Notes: a model not told the origin generated them from the letters alone. A DNA stretch of 64,000 nucleotides from Pseudomonas sp. PB101 (GCF_009764265.1 NZ_RWIR01000067.1:1-64000), one strand, 5' to 3'. Positions 42,428 to 51,534 are shown, counted from the stretch's first letter. Program-made: numbers and translations.

Positions 42428-42710
42428 AAGCCTCAACTCGGGCCTTCAACTTCTGCCCTGGACGAAAGGTGACCACACGGCGAGCCGTGATCGGGATTTC
42501 TTCCCCCGTTTTCGGATTGCGGCCAGGCCGCTGGCGTTTGTCCCGAAGGTCGAAATTGCCGAAACCGGACAATTTGACTTGTTCGTTGTCTTCAAGAGCG
42601 TGCCTGATTTCTTCAAAAAACAGTTCGACCAATTCCTTGGCCTCCCGTTTGTTCAGGCCCAGCTCTTCATACAGACGTTCCGCCATCTCAGCTTTCGTCA
42701 GAGCCCCCAT
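42408..42710 (-). CDS. ihfA: Integration host factor subunit alpha
   Basis: A 100-residue DNA-bending protein of the HU/IHF family. The alpha subunit is recognised by LNKREAKELVELFFEEIRHA, KLSGFGNFDLRDKRQRPGRN and the intercalating-proline arm PKTGEEIPITARRVVTFRPG. It forms a heterodimer with IhfB and acts in recombination, replication and sigma54 promoter activation. The start is three bases after the pheT stop, the classical pheT-ihfA arrangement of gammaproteobacteria. Confidence 0.97.
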   Translation of the reverse strand: MGALTKAEMAERLYEELGLNKREAKELVELFFEEIRHALEDNEQVKLSGFGNFDLRDKRQRPGRNPKTGEEIPITARRVVTFRPGQKLKARVEAYAGTKS

Positions 42711-42713
42711 ACG

Positions 42714-45092
42714 TCACTTCCTTAACGTGGCGTTCAACCTTTGTTCGAGCGAGGTGAGGATGTTTTGCGTTGCGGTATTCACCTCATCGTCATTAAGAGT
42801 GCGCGATGGATGCTGCCAGGTCAAGCCGACTGCAAGGCTTTTTCTATCAGGATCAATGCCTTTACCCTGATACACGTCAAATAGCCTGAGGTCTGTCAGC
42901 CATTCGCCTGCATTTTCACGGATTACGTCCAGTACAGCCGTGGCTGCAACGTCTTTGTGCGCAATCAGTGCAAGGTCACGACGCACTTCAGGAAAGCGCG
43001 ATAACTCGTGGAATTTCGGCATTTTGCCCGACGCCACTTCAGCCAGAACCAACTCGAAAACGAAGACCGGACGGTCGAGACCGAGGGTTTTCGACAATTC
43101 GGGGTGGATCGCGCCAATGAAGCCGACCAGACGACCGTCACGTTCGATGCGCGCGGTTTGACCCGGGTGCAGCGCCGGATGTTTGCCCGGTACGAAAGTG
43201 AATGCATCCAGGGCACCGGCGAAGCCGAGCACCGCTTCCACGTCAGCCTTGACGTCGAAGAAGTCGACGGTGTCGCGACCTTGCGCCCAGCCTTCCGGCA
43301 GGCGGCTGCCGCAAACCACACCGGCCAGCATCGGCTCTTGTTTCAGGCCTTCAAGCTGGCCAACGAAACGCAGGCCGCTTTCGAACAGACGGACGCGATC
43401 CTGCTGGCGATTCAGGTTGTGCTGAAGCGCCTTGACCAGGCCCGGCCACAAGGACGAACGCATGGCCGCCATGTCGTTGGAGATCGGGTTGGCGAGCAGC
43501 AACGGCTCAACACCCGGATTGAACAGTTCGAACTGTTTCGGATCGATGAAGCTGTAGGTAATCGCTTCCTGATAACCACGGGCAACCAGCAGGCGGCGCA
43601 GTTCTGGCAGATCGCTACGCGCCTCTGCCTTGGCTTGCGGCGCCAGGCGCGCTTGCGGGTAACGAACCGGCAAGCGGTTGTAGCCGTACAGGCGTGCCAG
43701 TTCTTCGATGAGGTCGACTTCCAGGCTGATATCGAAGCGATGGCTTGGCACTTCTACACGCCACTGCCCTGCCCCGTCGGCAGTAATGGCCAGGCCCAAA
43801 GCGTTGAGCAGACGCTCCACTTCAGCCGAATCCATTTCCATGCCCAGCATCTGGGTAATGCGCTGGGCACGCAGGGTGACCGGAGCAATTTTCGGCAGAT
43901 GCTGTTCGCTGACGGTCTCGATGATCGGACCCGCTTCACCACCGGTGATGTCCAGCAGCAAGCCAGTCGCGCGCTCCATGGCTTCGCGGGCCAGCTGCCA
44001 ATCCACGCCACGCTCATAGCGATGCGATGCATCGGTGTGCAGGCCATAGGAACGGGCCTTGCCGGCTACGGCGATCTGGTCGAAGAAGGCGCTTTCCAGG
44101 AACACGTCGCGGGTGGTCGCGGACACACCGCTGTGCTCGCCACCCATGACGCCGGCGATGGCCAGTGCACGGGAGTGGTCGGCAATCACCAGGGTATCGC
44201 TACGCAGGCTGACTTCCTGACCGTCGAGCAGCACCAGCTTCTCGCCGTCTTCAGCCATGCGTACGCGGATGCCACCATTGATTTCGGCGAGATCGAAAGC
44301 GTGCAGTGGCTGACCCAGCTCCAGCATCACGTAGTTGGTGATGTCGACGGCAGCGTCGATGCTGCGTACGTCTGCACGGCGCAGGCGCTCAACCATCCAC
44401 AGCGGCGTCGGCTTGGACAGGTCGACGTTACGAATCACACGACCCAGATAACGTGGGCACGCGGCCGGTGCCAGCACTTCTACCGAACGCACTTCGTCGT
44501 GCGCGGCAGGCACCGAAGCCACCACCGGACGGACCACTGGAGCGGCGTACAGCGCGCCGACTTCACGGGCCAGACCGGCCAGGGACAGGCAGTCACCACG
44601 GTTCGGGGTCAGGTCGACCTCGATGCTGGCGTCTTCCAGATCCAGATAAACGCGGAAATCTTCGCCCACTGGCGCATCGGCCGGCAGTTCCATCAGACCG
44701 TCGTTGCCTTCACCGACCTGCAGCTCGGATTGCGAGCACAGCATGCCGTTGGACTCGACGCCACGCAGCTTGGCCTTCTTGATCTTGAAGTCGCCTGGCA
44801 GCTCGGCGCCGATCATGGCGAAAGGAATCTTCAGGCCCGGGCGCACATTTGGCGCACCGCAAACCACCTGGAAGGTTTCCGAGCCGTTGCTGACCTGGCA
44901 CACGCGCAGCTTGTCGGCGTCCGGGTGCTGCTCGGTGCTCAGCACCTCGCCAACCACCACGCCACTGAAAACACCGGCGGCCGGCGTAACGCTATCGACC
45001 TCAAGACCGGCCATCGACAGACGAGCAACCAGCTCGTCGCGACTTACCTGCGGGCTAACCCAGCCACGCAGCCATTGTTCACTGAATTTCAT
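42714..45092 (-). CDS. pheT: Phenylalanyl-tRNA synthetase beta subunit
   Basis: A 792-residue PheT. Domain order is visible: N-terminal B1 with EMAP-like tRNA-binding domain (about 40-150, VVVGEVLSTEQHPDADKLRV), B3/B4 editing region (about 200-400), B5, the catalytic-like domain (GYQEAITYSFIDP), and a C-terminal anticodon-binding domain ending ATLRK. Together with PheS it charges tRNA-Phe and edits Tyr-tRNA-Phe. It follows pheS by 26 bases. Confidence 0.98.
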   Translation of the reverse strand: MKFSEQWLRGWVSPQVSRDELVARLSMAGLEVDSVTPAAGVFSGVVVGEVLSTEQHPDADKLRVCQVSNGSETFQVVCGAPNVRPGLKIPFAMIGAELPGDFKIKKAKLRGVESNGMLCSQSELQVGEGNDGLMELPADAPVGEDFRVYLDLEDASIEVDLTPNRGDCLSLAGLAREVGALYAAPVVRPVVASVPAAHDEVRSVEVLAPAACPRYLGRVIRNVDLSKPTPLWMVERLRRADVRSIDAAVDITNYVMLELGQPLHAFDLAEINGGIRVRMAEDGEKLVLLDGQEVSLRSDTLVIADHSRALAIAGVMGGEHSGVSATTRDVFLESAFFDQIAVAGKARSYGLHTDASHRYERGVDWQLAREAMERATGLLLDITGGEAGPIIETVSEQHLPKIAPVTLRAQRITQMLGMEMDSAEVERLLNALGLAITADGAGQWRVEVPSHRFDISLEVDLIEELARLYGYNRLPVRYPQARLAPQAKAEARSDLPELRRLLVARGYQEAITYSFIDPKQFELFNPGVEPLLLANPISNDMAAMRSSLWPGLVKALQHNLNRQQDRVRLFESGLRFVGQLEGLKQEPMLAGVVCGSRLPEGWAQGRDTVDFFDVKADVEAVLGFAGALDAFTFVPGKHPALHPGQTARIERDGRLVGFIGAIHPELSKTLGLDRPVFVFELVLAEVASGKMPKFHELSRFPEVRRDLALIAHKDVAATAVLDVIRENAGEWLTDLRLFDVYQGKGIDPDRKSLAVGLTWQHPSRTLNDDEVNTATQNILTSLEQRLNATLRK

Positions 45093-45118
45093 CCTGCTCT
45101 CCTAAGAATTCGTTACGA

Positions 45119-46135
45119 CTAGCGAAATTGCGCGAGGAACCGCAAGTCGTTGTCGAAGAACAGACGCAAGTCGTTCACGCCGTAACGCAGCATGGCCAGA
45201 CGCTCAACGCCCATGCCGAAGGCAAAGCCCGAGAACTCTTCCGGGTCGATCCCGGACATGCGCAACACGTTCGGGTGAACCATGCCGCAGCCCATCACTT
45301 CCAGCCAGCCGGTCTGCTTGCAGACGCGGCAGCCTTTACCGCTGCACATCACGCATTCCATGTCGACTTCAGCGGATGGCTCGGTGAACGGGAAGTACGA
45401 AGGACGGAAACGCACAGCCAGTTCTTTTTCGAAGAACACCCGCAGGAACTCTTCGATGGTGCCTTTGAGGTCGGCGAAATTGATGTCGCGATCGACCAGC
45501 AGGCCTTCGACCTGGTGGAACATCGGCGAGTGGGTGATATCGGAGTCGCTGCGGTATACGCGGCCTGGGCAGACGATGCGGATCGGCGGCTGCTTGGACT
45601 CCATGGTGCGGACCTGTACCGGCGAGGTATGGGTGCGCAACAACATGTTCGCATTGAAATAGAAGGTGTCATGCATCGACCGGGCCGGGTGATGGCCTGG
45701 GATGTTGAGCGCTTCGAAGTTGTGATAGTCGTCTTCGACCTCAGGGCCTTCGGAGATGCCGTAGCCAATGCGGGTGAAGAACTGTTCGACGCGTTCCAGA
45801 GTGCGGGTAACCGGATGCAGACCACCGGAGGTCTGACCACGGCCAGGCAGGGTCACGTCAATGGACTCGGCGGAGAGTTTGGCAGCCAGATCGGCTTCTT
45901 CAAACAATGCCTTGCGCGCATTGAGGACTTCTGTGACACGCTCCTTGGCAACGTTGATCAGCGCACCGACTTGCGGACGCTCTTCTGCCGGCAAATTCCC
46001 CAGGGTCTTCATCACCTGAGTCAATTCACCCTTCTTGCCAAGGTAGTGAACCCGGATTTGCTCCAGGGCATTGATATCTTCAGCGCTTTGCACAGCCTCT
46101 AGAGCTTGAGAGACGAGCGCATCCAGGTTTTCCAT
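45119..46135 (-). CDS. pheS: Phenylalanyl-tRNA synthetase alpha subunit
   Basis: A 338-residue class II synthetase subunit: N-terminal coiled coil (1-85), motif 2 region RVYRSDSDITHSPMFHQVEG, and motif 3 GFAFGMGVERLAMLRYGV. The CVMCSGKGCRVCKQTGW cysteine cluster is the usual one of bacterial PheS. It is preceded by a strong stem-loop at 46154-46189 that probably modulates expression of pheST relative to rplT. Confidence 0.98.
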   Translation of the reverse strand: MENLDALVSQALEAVQSAEDINALEQIRVHYLGKKGELTQVMKTLGNLPAEERPQVGALINVAKERVTEVLNARKALFEEADLAAKLSAESIDVTLPGRGQTSGGLHPVTRTLERVEQFFTRIGYGISEGPEVEDDYHNFEALNIPGHHPARSMHDTFYFNANMLLRTHTSPVQVRTMESKQPPIRIVCPGRVYRSDSDITHSPMFHQVEGLLVDRDINFADLKGTIEEFLRVFFEKELAVRFRPSYFPFTEPSAEVDMECVMCSGKGCRVCKQTGWLEVMGCGMVHPNVLRMSGIDPEEFSGFAFGMGVERLAMLRYGVNDLRLFFDNDLRFLAQFR

Positions 46136-46153
46136 GTACAGACTCCAGATACA

Positions 46154-46189
46154 AAATAGGGGAAGAGCTTGAAGGCTCTTCCCCTATTT
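46154..46189 (-). terminator. Attenuator-like terminator between rplT and pheS
   Basis: A perfect 15-base-pair stem (AAATAGGGGAAGAGC with GCTCTTCCCCTATTT) and six-base loop, followed on the minus strand by a T-rich stretch. E. coli has a pheM leader peptide and attenuator here; I see no Phe-rich leader peptide in the 109-base gap, so regulation by partial termination is the more cautious reading. Confidence 0.7.
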
Positions 46190-46244
46190 ATGACGTTTAA
46201 CACCTGGCCCCACAGATGCGAGGCCGGGTGACTGTCGGGGGTAC

Positions 46245-46601
46245 TTAAGCCAAGGTGGCTTTAGCTTTCTCGACAATCGCAGCAAACGCCGCTTTTTCGT
46301 TCACTGCCAGATCAGCCAGAACCTTACGGTCGATCTCGATGGACGCTTTTTTCAGGCCGGCGATGAAACGGCTGTAGGACAGACCGTTGATACGAGCACC
46401 AGCGTTGATACGAGCGATCCACAGAGCGCGGAACTGACGTTTTTTCTGACGACGGTCACGGTAGGCGTATTGGCCTGCCTTGATTACCGCTTGCTTGGCA
46501 ACACGGAATACGCGGGAGCGTGCGCCGTAGTAGCCTTTAGCAAGTTTCAGAATTTTTTTGTGACGCTTACGGGCAATGACGCCACGCTTTACACGAGCCA
46601 T
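46245..46601 (-). CDS. rplT: 50S ribosomal protein L20
   Basis: A 118-residue, very basic protein starting ARVKRGVIARKRHKKILK, the L20 signature, with GYYGARSRVFRVAKQAV. It binds 23S rRNA early in 50S assembly and in many bacteria represses its own rpmI-rplT mRNA. It follows rpmI by 28 bases in the infC-rpmI-rplT operon. Confidence 0.98.
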   Translation of the reverse strand: MARVKRGVIARKRHKKILKLAKGYYGARSRVFRVAKQAVIKAGQYAYRDRRQKKRQFRALWIARINAGARINGLSYSRFIAGLKKASIEIDRKVLADLAVNEKAAFAAIVEKAKATLA

Positions 46602-46629
46602 GAGTTACTTCCTCTATTCTTGACTAAAA

Positions 46630-46824
46630 TTAACGAAGGCGCAGCATGCGCTCGACTTTTGCCACGTCAGACGGATGCAGCAAGCTGCTACCGCGCAGTT
46701 GACGCTTACGCTTGGTCGACATTTTAGTCAGGATGTGGCTCTTGAAAGCGTGCTTGTGCTTGATACCGTTAGCAGTTTTCAGAAACCGCTTAGCAGCACC
46801 ACTTTTGGTCTTCATTTTTGGCAT
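46630..46824 (-). CDS. rpmI: 50S ribosomal protein L35
   Basis: A 64-residue basic protein with PKMKTKSGAAKRFLKTANG and the C-terminal KVERMLRLR, diagnostic of L35. It lies between infC and rplT, 60 bases after infC, in conserved order. Confidence 0.98.
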   Translation of the reverse strand: MPKMKTKSGAAKRFLKTANGIKHKHAFKSHILTKMSTKRKRQLRGSSLLHPSDVAKVERMLRLR

Positions 46825-46884
46825 GTTCGGATACTCCGCATTCAGTTGATAAACATAATCAGAAGGCCTGCCGTGCCCTGTTGA

Positions 46885-47433
46885 TTACTTCTTCTTTTTC
46901 GGGGCGATGACCATGATCAGCTGGCGTCCTTCCATCTTAGGATGCTGTTCGACCGAACCGTACTCGAGCAAGTCACCTTCAACTCGCTTGAGGAGTTCCA
47001 TCCCCAGCTCCTGGTGGGCCATCTCACGGCCGCGGAATCGCAAGGATACCTTGGCCCTGTCCCCATCACTCAGGAAACGTACCAGGTTGCGCAGTTTTAC
47101 CTGGTAATCCCCTTCCTCCGTCCCTGGACGAAACTTGATTTCTTTAACCTGGATCTGCTTCTGGTTTTTCTTGGCCGCAGCAACCTGTTTCTTCTTTTCG
47201 AAGATCGATTTGCCGTAGTCCATCAGTTTGCAAACAGGTGGTACTGCATCGGCGGAAATCTCCACCAGATCCAGCTTGGCCTCTTCAGCCTTAAGAAGCG
47301 CGTCTTCAATTGACACAATCCCAAGCTGTTCACCTTCAGCACCAATTAACCGAACCTCGCGGGCCGAGATATTCTCGTTGATCGGGGCTTTCGGTGCAGC
47401 TCGTTTATCTTGTCTCATTTCACGCTTAATAAT
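46885..47433 (-). CDS. infC: Translation initiation factor IF-3, with an AUU-type start
   Basis: About 182 residues. The N domain (APINENISAREVRLIGAEGE) and C domain (EIKFRPGTEEGDYQVKLRN, FRGREMAHQELGMELL) of IF-3 are complete. Upstream of the first ATG (47418) the frame continues with KRE preceded by three ATT codons, and GGAG precedes these. I place the start at the ATT at 47433; 47430 or 47436 are equally close. IF-3 rejects non-AUG starts, so an AUU start makes the gene self-regulated, as in E. coli. The frame touches the thrS stop. Confidence 0.92.
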   Translation of the reverse strand: MIKREMRQDKRAAPKAPINENISAREVRLIGAEGEQLGIVSIEDALLKAEEAKLDLVEISADAVPPVCKLMDYGKSIFEKKKQVAAAKKNQKQIQVKEIKFRPGTEEGDYQVKLRNLVRFLSDGDRAKVSLRFRGREMAHQELGMELLKRVEGDLLEYGSVEQHPKMEGRQLIMVIAPKKKK

Positions 47434-47435
47434 AA

Positions 47436-49358
47436 TTACTCCGAATCTGGGCGACCACGCCGGGAAACCGCTTGCGCGAGAAACTCAGCGAACTGGGCGA
47501 CGGGCATCGAGCCCAGGTCAGCACCTTCACGAGTACGCACAGCGACAGTCTGCATCTCGACTTCCCGATCTCCGATAACCAAGAGATAAGGAACCTTGAG
47601 CAAAGTATGCTCGCGGATTTTAAAGCCGATTTTTTCATTTCTCAAGTCAGACTTGGCACGGAATCCGCTTTCGTTGAGGGTTTTTTCAACCTCGGCGGCG
47701 AAATCCGCTTGTTTGTCGGTGATATTCATCACCACTGCCTGGGTCGGAGCAAGCCACGCCGGGAATGCACCCTCGTAGTGCTCGATCAGGATTCCGACGA
47801 AACGTTCGAAGGACCCGAGGATCGCCCGGTGCAACATCACCGGGTGCTTGCGACTGTTGTCTTCGGAGACGTATTCGGCTCCCAGACGTACTGGCAGGTT
47901 AAAATCGAGCTGCAGGGTACCACACTGCCAGACCCGACCAAGACAATCTTTCAGCGAGAATTCGATCTTCGGACCGTAGAAGGCGCCCTCACCCGGCTGC
48001 AGATCGTACGGCAGGCCCGCACTATCAAGGGCTGCGGCCAGTGCTGCTTCGGCGCGATCCCACAGCTCGTCGGAACCGACGCGTTTTTCCGGACGAGTGG
48101 ACAGCTTCATCTCGACGTCTTTAAAGCCGAAGTCGGCATAAACGTCCATGGTCAGCTTGATAAACGCTGCGGACTCGGCCTGCATCTGCTCTTCGGTGCA
48201 GAAGATGTGGGCATCGTCCTGAGTGAATGCACGCACGCGCATGATGCCGTGCAAGGCACCCGAAGGCTCGTTACGGTGGCAGGCACCGAATTCGGCCAGG
48301 CGCATCGGCAACTCGCGGTAGCTTTTCAGGCCCTGGTTGAACACCTGCACATGGCAAGGGCAGTTCATCGGCTTGATCGCGTAGTCGCGGTTTTCCGACT
48401 GAGTGGTGAACATGTTGTCGGCGTAGTTGGCCCAGTGCCCGGATTTCTCCCACAGGCTGCGGTCAACGACTTGCGGCGTCTTGATTTCGAGATAGCCGTT
48501 GTCGCGCTGAACCTTGCGCATGTACTGCTCGAGCACCTGGTACAAAGTCCAGCCGTTCGGGTGCCAGAACACCATGCCCGGCGACTCTTCCTGGGTGTGG
48601 AACAGGCCCAGGCGCTTGCCGATCTTGCGGTGGTCGCGCTTTTCGGCTTCTTCAATGCGCTGGATATAAGCGGCCAGTTGCTTCTTGTCCGCCCATGCGG
48701 TGCCGTAGACGCGCTGCAACTGCTCGTTCTTGGCATCGCCACGCCAGTAGGCGCCGGACAGCTTGGTCAGCTTGAAGGATTTCAGGAAGCGCGTGTTCGG
48801 CACGTGCGGACCGCGGCACATGTCGACGTATTCTTCGTGATAGTACAGGCCCATGGCCTGCTCGTTCGGCATGTCCTCGACCAGGCGCAACTTGTAGTCT
48901 TCGCCACGGGCCTTGAACACTTCGATCACTTCGGCGCGCGGAGTGACTTTCTTGATCACGTCGTAATCTTTTTCGATCAGCTGCTGCATGCGCTGTTCGA
49001 TGGCGGCCAGGTCGTCCGGAGTGAAAGGACGCTCGAAGGCGATGTCGTAATAAAAACCTTCATCGATGACCGGACCGATCACCATTTTGGCAGTCGGGTA
49101 CAGCTGCTTGACCGCGTGGCCAACCAGGTGGGCGCAAGAGTGGCGAATGATCTCCAGCCCCTCTTCATCCTTTGGCGTGATGATTTGCAGCGACGCGTCG
49201 CTGTCGATGATGTCGCTGGCGTCGACCAGCTTGCCATTGACCTTACCGGCAACGGTGGCCTTGGCCAGGCCTGCACCAATGGATGCGGCGACCTCGGCTA
49301 CGGAAACCGGGTGATCGAATGAACGTTGACTGCCGTCGGGAAGAGTAATAGTTGGCAT
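47436..49358 (-). CDS. thrS: Threonyl-tRNA synthetase
   Basis: A 640-residue class II synthetase: N-terminal TGS domain (PTITLPDGSQRSFDHPVSV), editing domain with the HSCAHLVGHAVKQL zinc/active motif, catalytic core (MNCPCHVQVFNQGLKSYREL, ECRNEPSG-like CHRNEPSGAL) and C-terminal anticodon-binding domain. ATG at 49358 follows GGAGGCGCC. It heads the thrS-infC-rpmI-rplT run. Confidence 0.98.
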   Translation of the reverse strand: MPTITLPDGSQRSFDHPVSVAEVAASIGAGLAKATVAGKVNGKLVDASDIIDSDASLQIITPKDEEGLEIIRHSCAHLVGHAVKQLYPTAKMVIGPVIDEGFYYDIAFERPFTPDDLAAIEQRMQQLIEKDYDVIKKVTPRAEVIEVFKARGEDYKLRLVEDMPNEQAMGLYYHEEYVDMCRGPHVPNTRFLKSFKLTKLSGAYWRGDAKNEQLQRVYGTAWADKKQLAAYIQRIEEAEKRDHRKIGKRLGLFHTQEESPGMVFWHPNGWTLYQVLEQYMRKVQRDNGYLEIKTPQVVDRSLWEKSGHWANYADNMFTTQSENRDYAIKPMNCPCHVQVFNQGLKSYRELPMRLAEFGACHRNEPSGALHGIMRVRAFTQDDAHIFCTEEQMQAESAAFIKLTMDVYADFGFKDVEMKLSTRPEKRVGSDELWDRAEAALAAALDSAGLPYDLQPGEGAFYGPKIEFSLKDCLGRVWQCGTLQLDFNLPVRLGAEYVSEDNSRKHPVMLHRAILGSFERFVGILIEHYEGAFPAWLAPTQAVVMNITDKQADFAAEVEKTLNESGFRAKSDLRNEKIGFKIREHTLLKVPYLLVIGDREVEMQTVAVRTREGADLGSMPVAQFAEFLAQAVSRRGRPDSE

Positions 49359-49733
49359 GGCGCCTCCTCTCCTAGTGGTGACCCCTACCAAAGGTCACGT
49401 GGGTTGGGATGAGCCAGTACAAGATCCGGTCCAGGCCATTCAATGACGAACGCCTGCCTTACAGCGGCAGGAGCCTTGCGGCCAACCGGAAAACCGAACC
49501 AGAGTGACTGGGATTCAAATCAGGGTTAATCGTGCATCTGCCGCTTCCGGGACTGAAGGTCCGTCGGAGCCCGCAAACGCTCGAGCCACGCATGCTAGCA
49601 CAGATGAACGGTTGCCAAGGTGCGCAGGTTTTGCCGCAGGGTAAATTGGCTGTTTTTATGCAACAGTGCTGAACTTGAAGCGCACTGTCGCCCTCAGATA
49701 TCAAGATATTTGACCCACAAGGAGTATCTCAGC
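49359..49733. other. 375-base divergent intergenic region upstream of thrS
   Basis: It holds the thrS leader and promoter and the promoter of the small exported protein at 49734. A short minus-strand frame inside (49459-49704) has no family resemblance or binding site and is not called. No tRNA or riboswitch was recognised. Confidence 0.5.
49592..49618 (-). promoter_or_regulatory. thrS: Possible thrS promoter
   Basis: On the minus strand TTGGCA (49613-49618), a 15-base spacer and TAGCAT (49592-49597), about 235 bases upstream of the start codon. The spacer is short, so the call is tentative; it would give thrS a long leader suited to autoregulation. Confidence 0.3.
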
Positions 49734-50036
49734 ATGCGTCTGAATCGTTTGTTCGCAGTAGTCACCCCCGTCATTCTCCTGCTGCCGCTGGCCGCCCATG
49801 CAGAATGGCCGAAAGGCGAACGAGAGAAATACATGGCTCAGTGCGTGCCTGCCGCTGCCGAGAAGATTGGCACGCCAGCAGCGAAATCCCACTGCGCCTG
49901 CGGTGCCGATGCCATCAAATCGTACCCTGCCGCCGATATTTCGGCGTTGATGAATGGTACTGCCAGTCAAGCGTTGCAGAAGGAGGCAATGGGGAAAATT
50001 GCCGCCTGCAAGGCCACCAACAAAGAGCAAAAATAA
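49734..50036 (+). CDS. Small exported protein with four cysteines, unknown function
   Basis: A 100-residue protein with a Sec signal peptide (MRLNRLFAVVTPVILLLPLA, cleavage after AHA). The mature part of about 75 residues has four cysteines (QCVPAAA, SHCACGADAI, KIAACKA), probably two disulfides, and resembles unnamed small periplasmic proteins of pseudomonads. ATG at 49734 has AGGAG nine bases upstream. It stands alone, divergent from thrS. Confidence 0.7.
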   Translation: MRLNRLFAVVTPVILLLPLAAHAEWPKGEREKYMAQCVPAAAEKIGTPAAKSHCACGADAIKSYPAADISALMNGTASQALQKEAMGKIAACKATNKEQK

Positions 50037-50328
50037 GCCCGGCCCCGCGCTTTGAGCCCCTGAAATACTGTTAAAAAGCGCCCAAAACGGGTCATTTCGT
50101 ACAATTGATGCAGGTTTTACAGCTTTTTTTATCGTCTTTACTTTCGGCTGAGAGCCTTATAAAACGGGGCTTCCAGCCATTTCAAGAGATAAAGAAACCA
50201 CGACTGATCGGCAAACAACGCGCCCGGGGGGCTCCCAAACCGAACATTTCGACTATGATACCCGGGTGTGCCCAGTTGGCCTGAGCAGCACAGTACTACT
50301 GAAAATATATGTTTCTTGGAGATACACC

Positions 50329-50541
50329 ATGTCTAATCGCCAAACCGGCACCGTTAAATGGTTCAACGATGAAAAAGGCTTCGGCTTCATCACTCCTCAA
50401 GGTGGCGGTGACGACCTGTTCGTACACTTCAAAGCTATCGAAAGCGACGGTTTCAAAAGCCTGAAAGAAGGCCAGACTGTTTCCTTCGTGGCTGAGAAAG
50501 GCCAAAAGGGTATGCAAGCTGCTCAAGTTCGCCCAGAGTAA
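50329..50541 (+). CDS. Cold-shock protein, CspA family
   Basis: A 70-residue single cold-shock domain: TGTVKWFNDEKGFGFITPQ carries RNP1 (KGFGFI) and DLFVHFKAI carries RNP2. Such proteins bind single-stranded RNA/DNA and melt mRNA structure. ATG at 50329 has TTGGAGA upstream. The 292 bases before it contain no gene and are AT-rich in places, compatible with the long structured leader usual for this family. A strong terminator follows. Confidence 0.93.
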   Translation: MSNRQTGTVKWFNDEKGFGFITPQGGGDDLFVHFKAIESDGFKSLKEGQTVSFVAEKGQKGMQAAQVRPE

Positions 50542-50555
50542 TTTCCCGGCGCGCT

Positions 50556-50587
50556 AAAAAAACCCCGTCCATGTGACGGGGTTTTTT
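50556..50587. terminator. Bidirectional rho-independent terminator
   Basis: AAAAAAACCCCGTC pairs with GACGGGGTTTTTT around a five-base loop. It serves the cold-shock gene (+) and the convergent I78 inhibitor gene (-), ending 23 bases before the latter's stop. Confidence 0.85.
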
Positions 50588-50610
50588 ATGGGTGAAACAA
50601 AAGCCCGGGA

Positions 50611-50931
50611 TCAGCCACAGTTGACGCGGGTGACCACCTTGTTGGCATCGGTGTTCAGGTTCAGGCGATCGGAACGGTACTCCAGCGTCACCATATCGGT
50701 TGGCAGCAGGAACCGTGCGCTTTGCGCTCCTGCACGGCTACGCGCCTGCTCCAGCAGTTGCGGCGATGCCTGTTTGCCGAGGGTGAACTCGGCAGCCTTT
50801 GCTTCACAGCGGCTGTGCCCCGTGTCAGTCGTCGCAACATCAGGGGTTGCCGACTCCGTAGGGGTAGTGCTGCAACCGGCCAGCGTGGCAACGGCCAGCA
50901 AAGTACCCAATGACGCGAGCTTCCAAGGCAT
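50611..50931 (-). CDS. I78-family peptidase inhibitor, lipoprotein
   Basis: A 106-residue lipoprotein with signal sequence and lipobox LAGC (residues about 17-20). The mature part resembles the I78 inhibitor fold, ending in the family's typical RSDRLNLNTDANKVVTRVNCG, where the asparagine-rich RLNL..D pattern is the reactive region. It likely guards the envelope against serine proteases. ATG at 50931 follows AAGGAGG. Monocistronic, convergent with the cold-shock gene. Confidence 0.85.
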   Translation of the reverse strand: MPWKLASLGTLLAVATLAGCSTTPTESATPDVATTDTGHSRCEAKAAEFTLGKQASPQLLEQARSRAGAQSARFLLPTDMVTLEYRSDRLNLNTDANKVVTRVNCG

Positions 50932-51096
50932 GAAGCCTCCTTATTCAATAATTAAGCAGAGATCGTGCGACTACCAGACTGGCGTTTGGTTTCACAGGCA
51001 GTGCTGGCGCCCTGCCCGGCATCCGCACGATCCGCGATTTTGCCTGAACGCCGCCCTCCCCCTGACCACTGAATCGTGACTGAATATGAACGGCGC

Positions 51097-51402
51097 TCAA
51101 TAGACGTCGATATAGTCGTAGGGCGGATTGGGCCAGTTCTCTTTCAGGGCGTTGAAAATCTGCATGACCCAGACCTCATCGCTGGCCGCGACACGCCCGA
51201 CATAACCGGAGCCCTTGGCCCAGGTTTCGAGACGAAACAACAAGCCGTCGATATCCGTACCGCCCACGACACCCGAGGAAATATAGGCAATGCCTGCCTT
51301 GGTGACTCGCAACTGAGTGTGCTCATCGTCACTGGCGCCGGCCAGTAACTGACGCACAGCCTCGAGGGTCAGGCCATCTGGAGAGCTCAAATCGATCTGC
51401 AC
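51097..51402 (-). CDS. Conserved hypothetical protein, 101 residues
   Basis: A soluble protein starting at GTG 51402, with AAGGAA six bases upstream. No signal peptide or membrane segment. Sequence features: an N-terminal helix region SPDGLTLEAVRQLLAGASDD, a strand-rich middle (RVTKAGIAYISSGVVGG), and an aromatic C terminus (NWPNPPYDYIDVY). I recall similar unnamed proteins in pseudomonads but no function. It stands alone in the leftward direction. Confidence 0.65.
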   Translation of the reverse strand: MQIDLSSPDGLTLEAVRQLLAGASDDEHTQLRVTKAGIAYISSGVVGGTDIDGLLFRLETWAKGSGYVGRVAASDEVWVMQIFNALKENWPNPPYDYIDVY

Positions 51403-51534
51403 AGCGCATTCCTTGAATATTCGTCAGGGACCAAGTGTCGCATAGCGCTCCTTTGCTGCCTAAGTCGGCGTGTCAAAAGCCCCGCAAAATGGTTAACTCG
51501 GCACTCCGATCTCCCCGACCGCACGAGTGCCATC

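Noticed and set aside
43008..45122. Long plus-strand frame opposite pheT
   Set aside because: PheT on the minus strand is certain; the opposite frame has no recognisable domain.
47472..49322. Long plus-strand frame opposite thrS
   Set aside because: ThrS is certain and the antisense frame shows no domain or ribosome-binding site.
49459..49704. Minus-strand frame of 81 codons upstream of thrS
   Set aside because: No family, no binding site, overlaps the promoter of a well-supported gene; more likely leader DNA.
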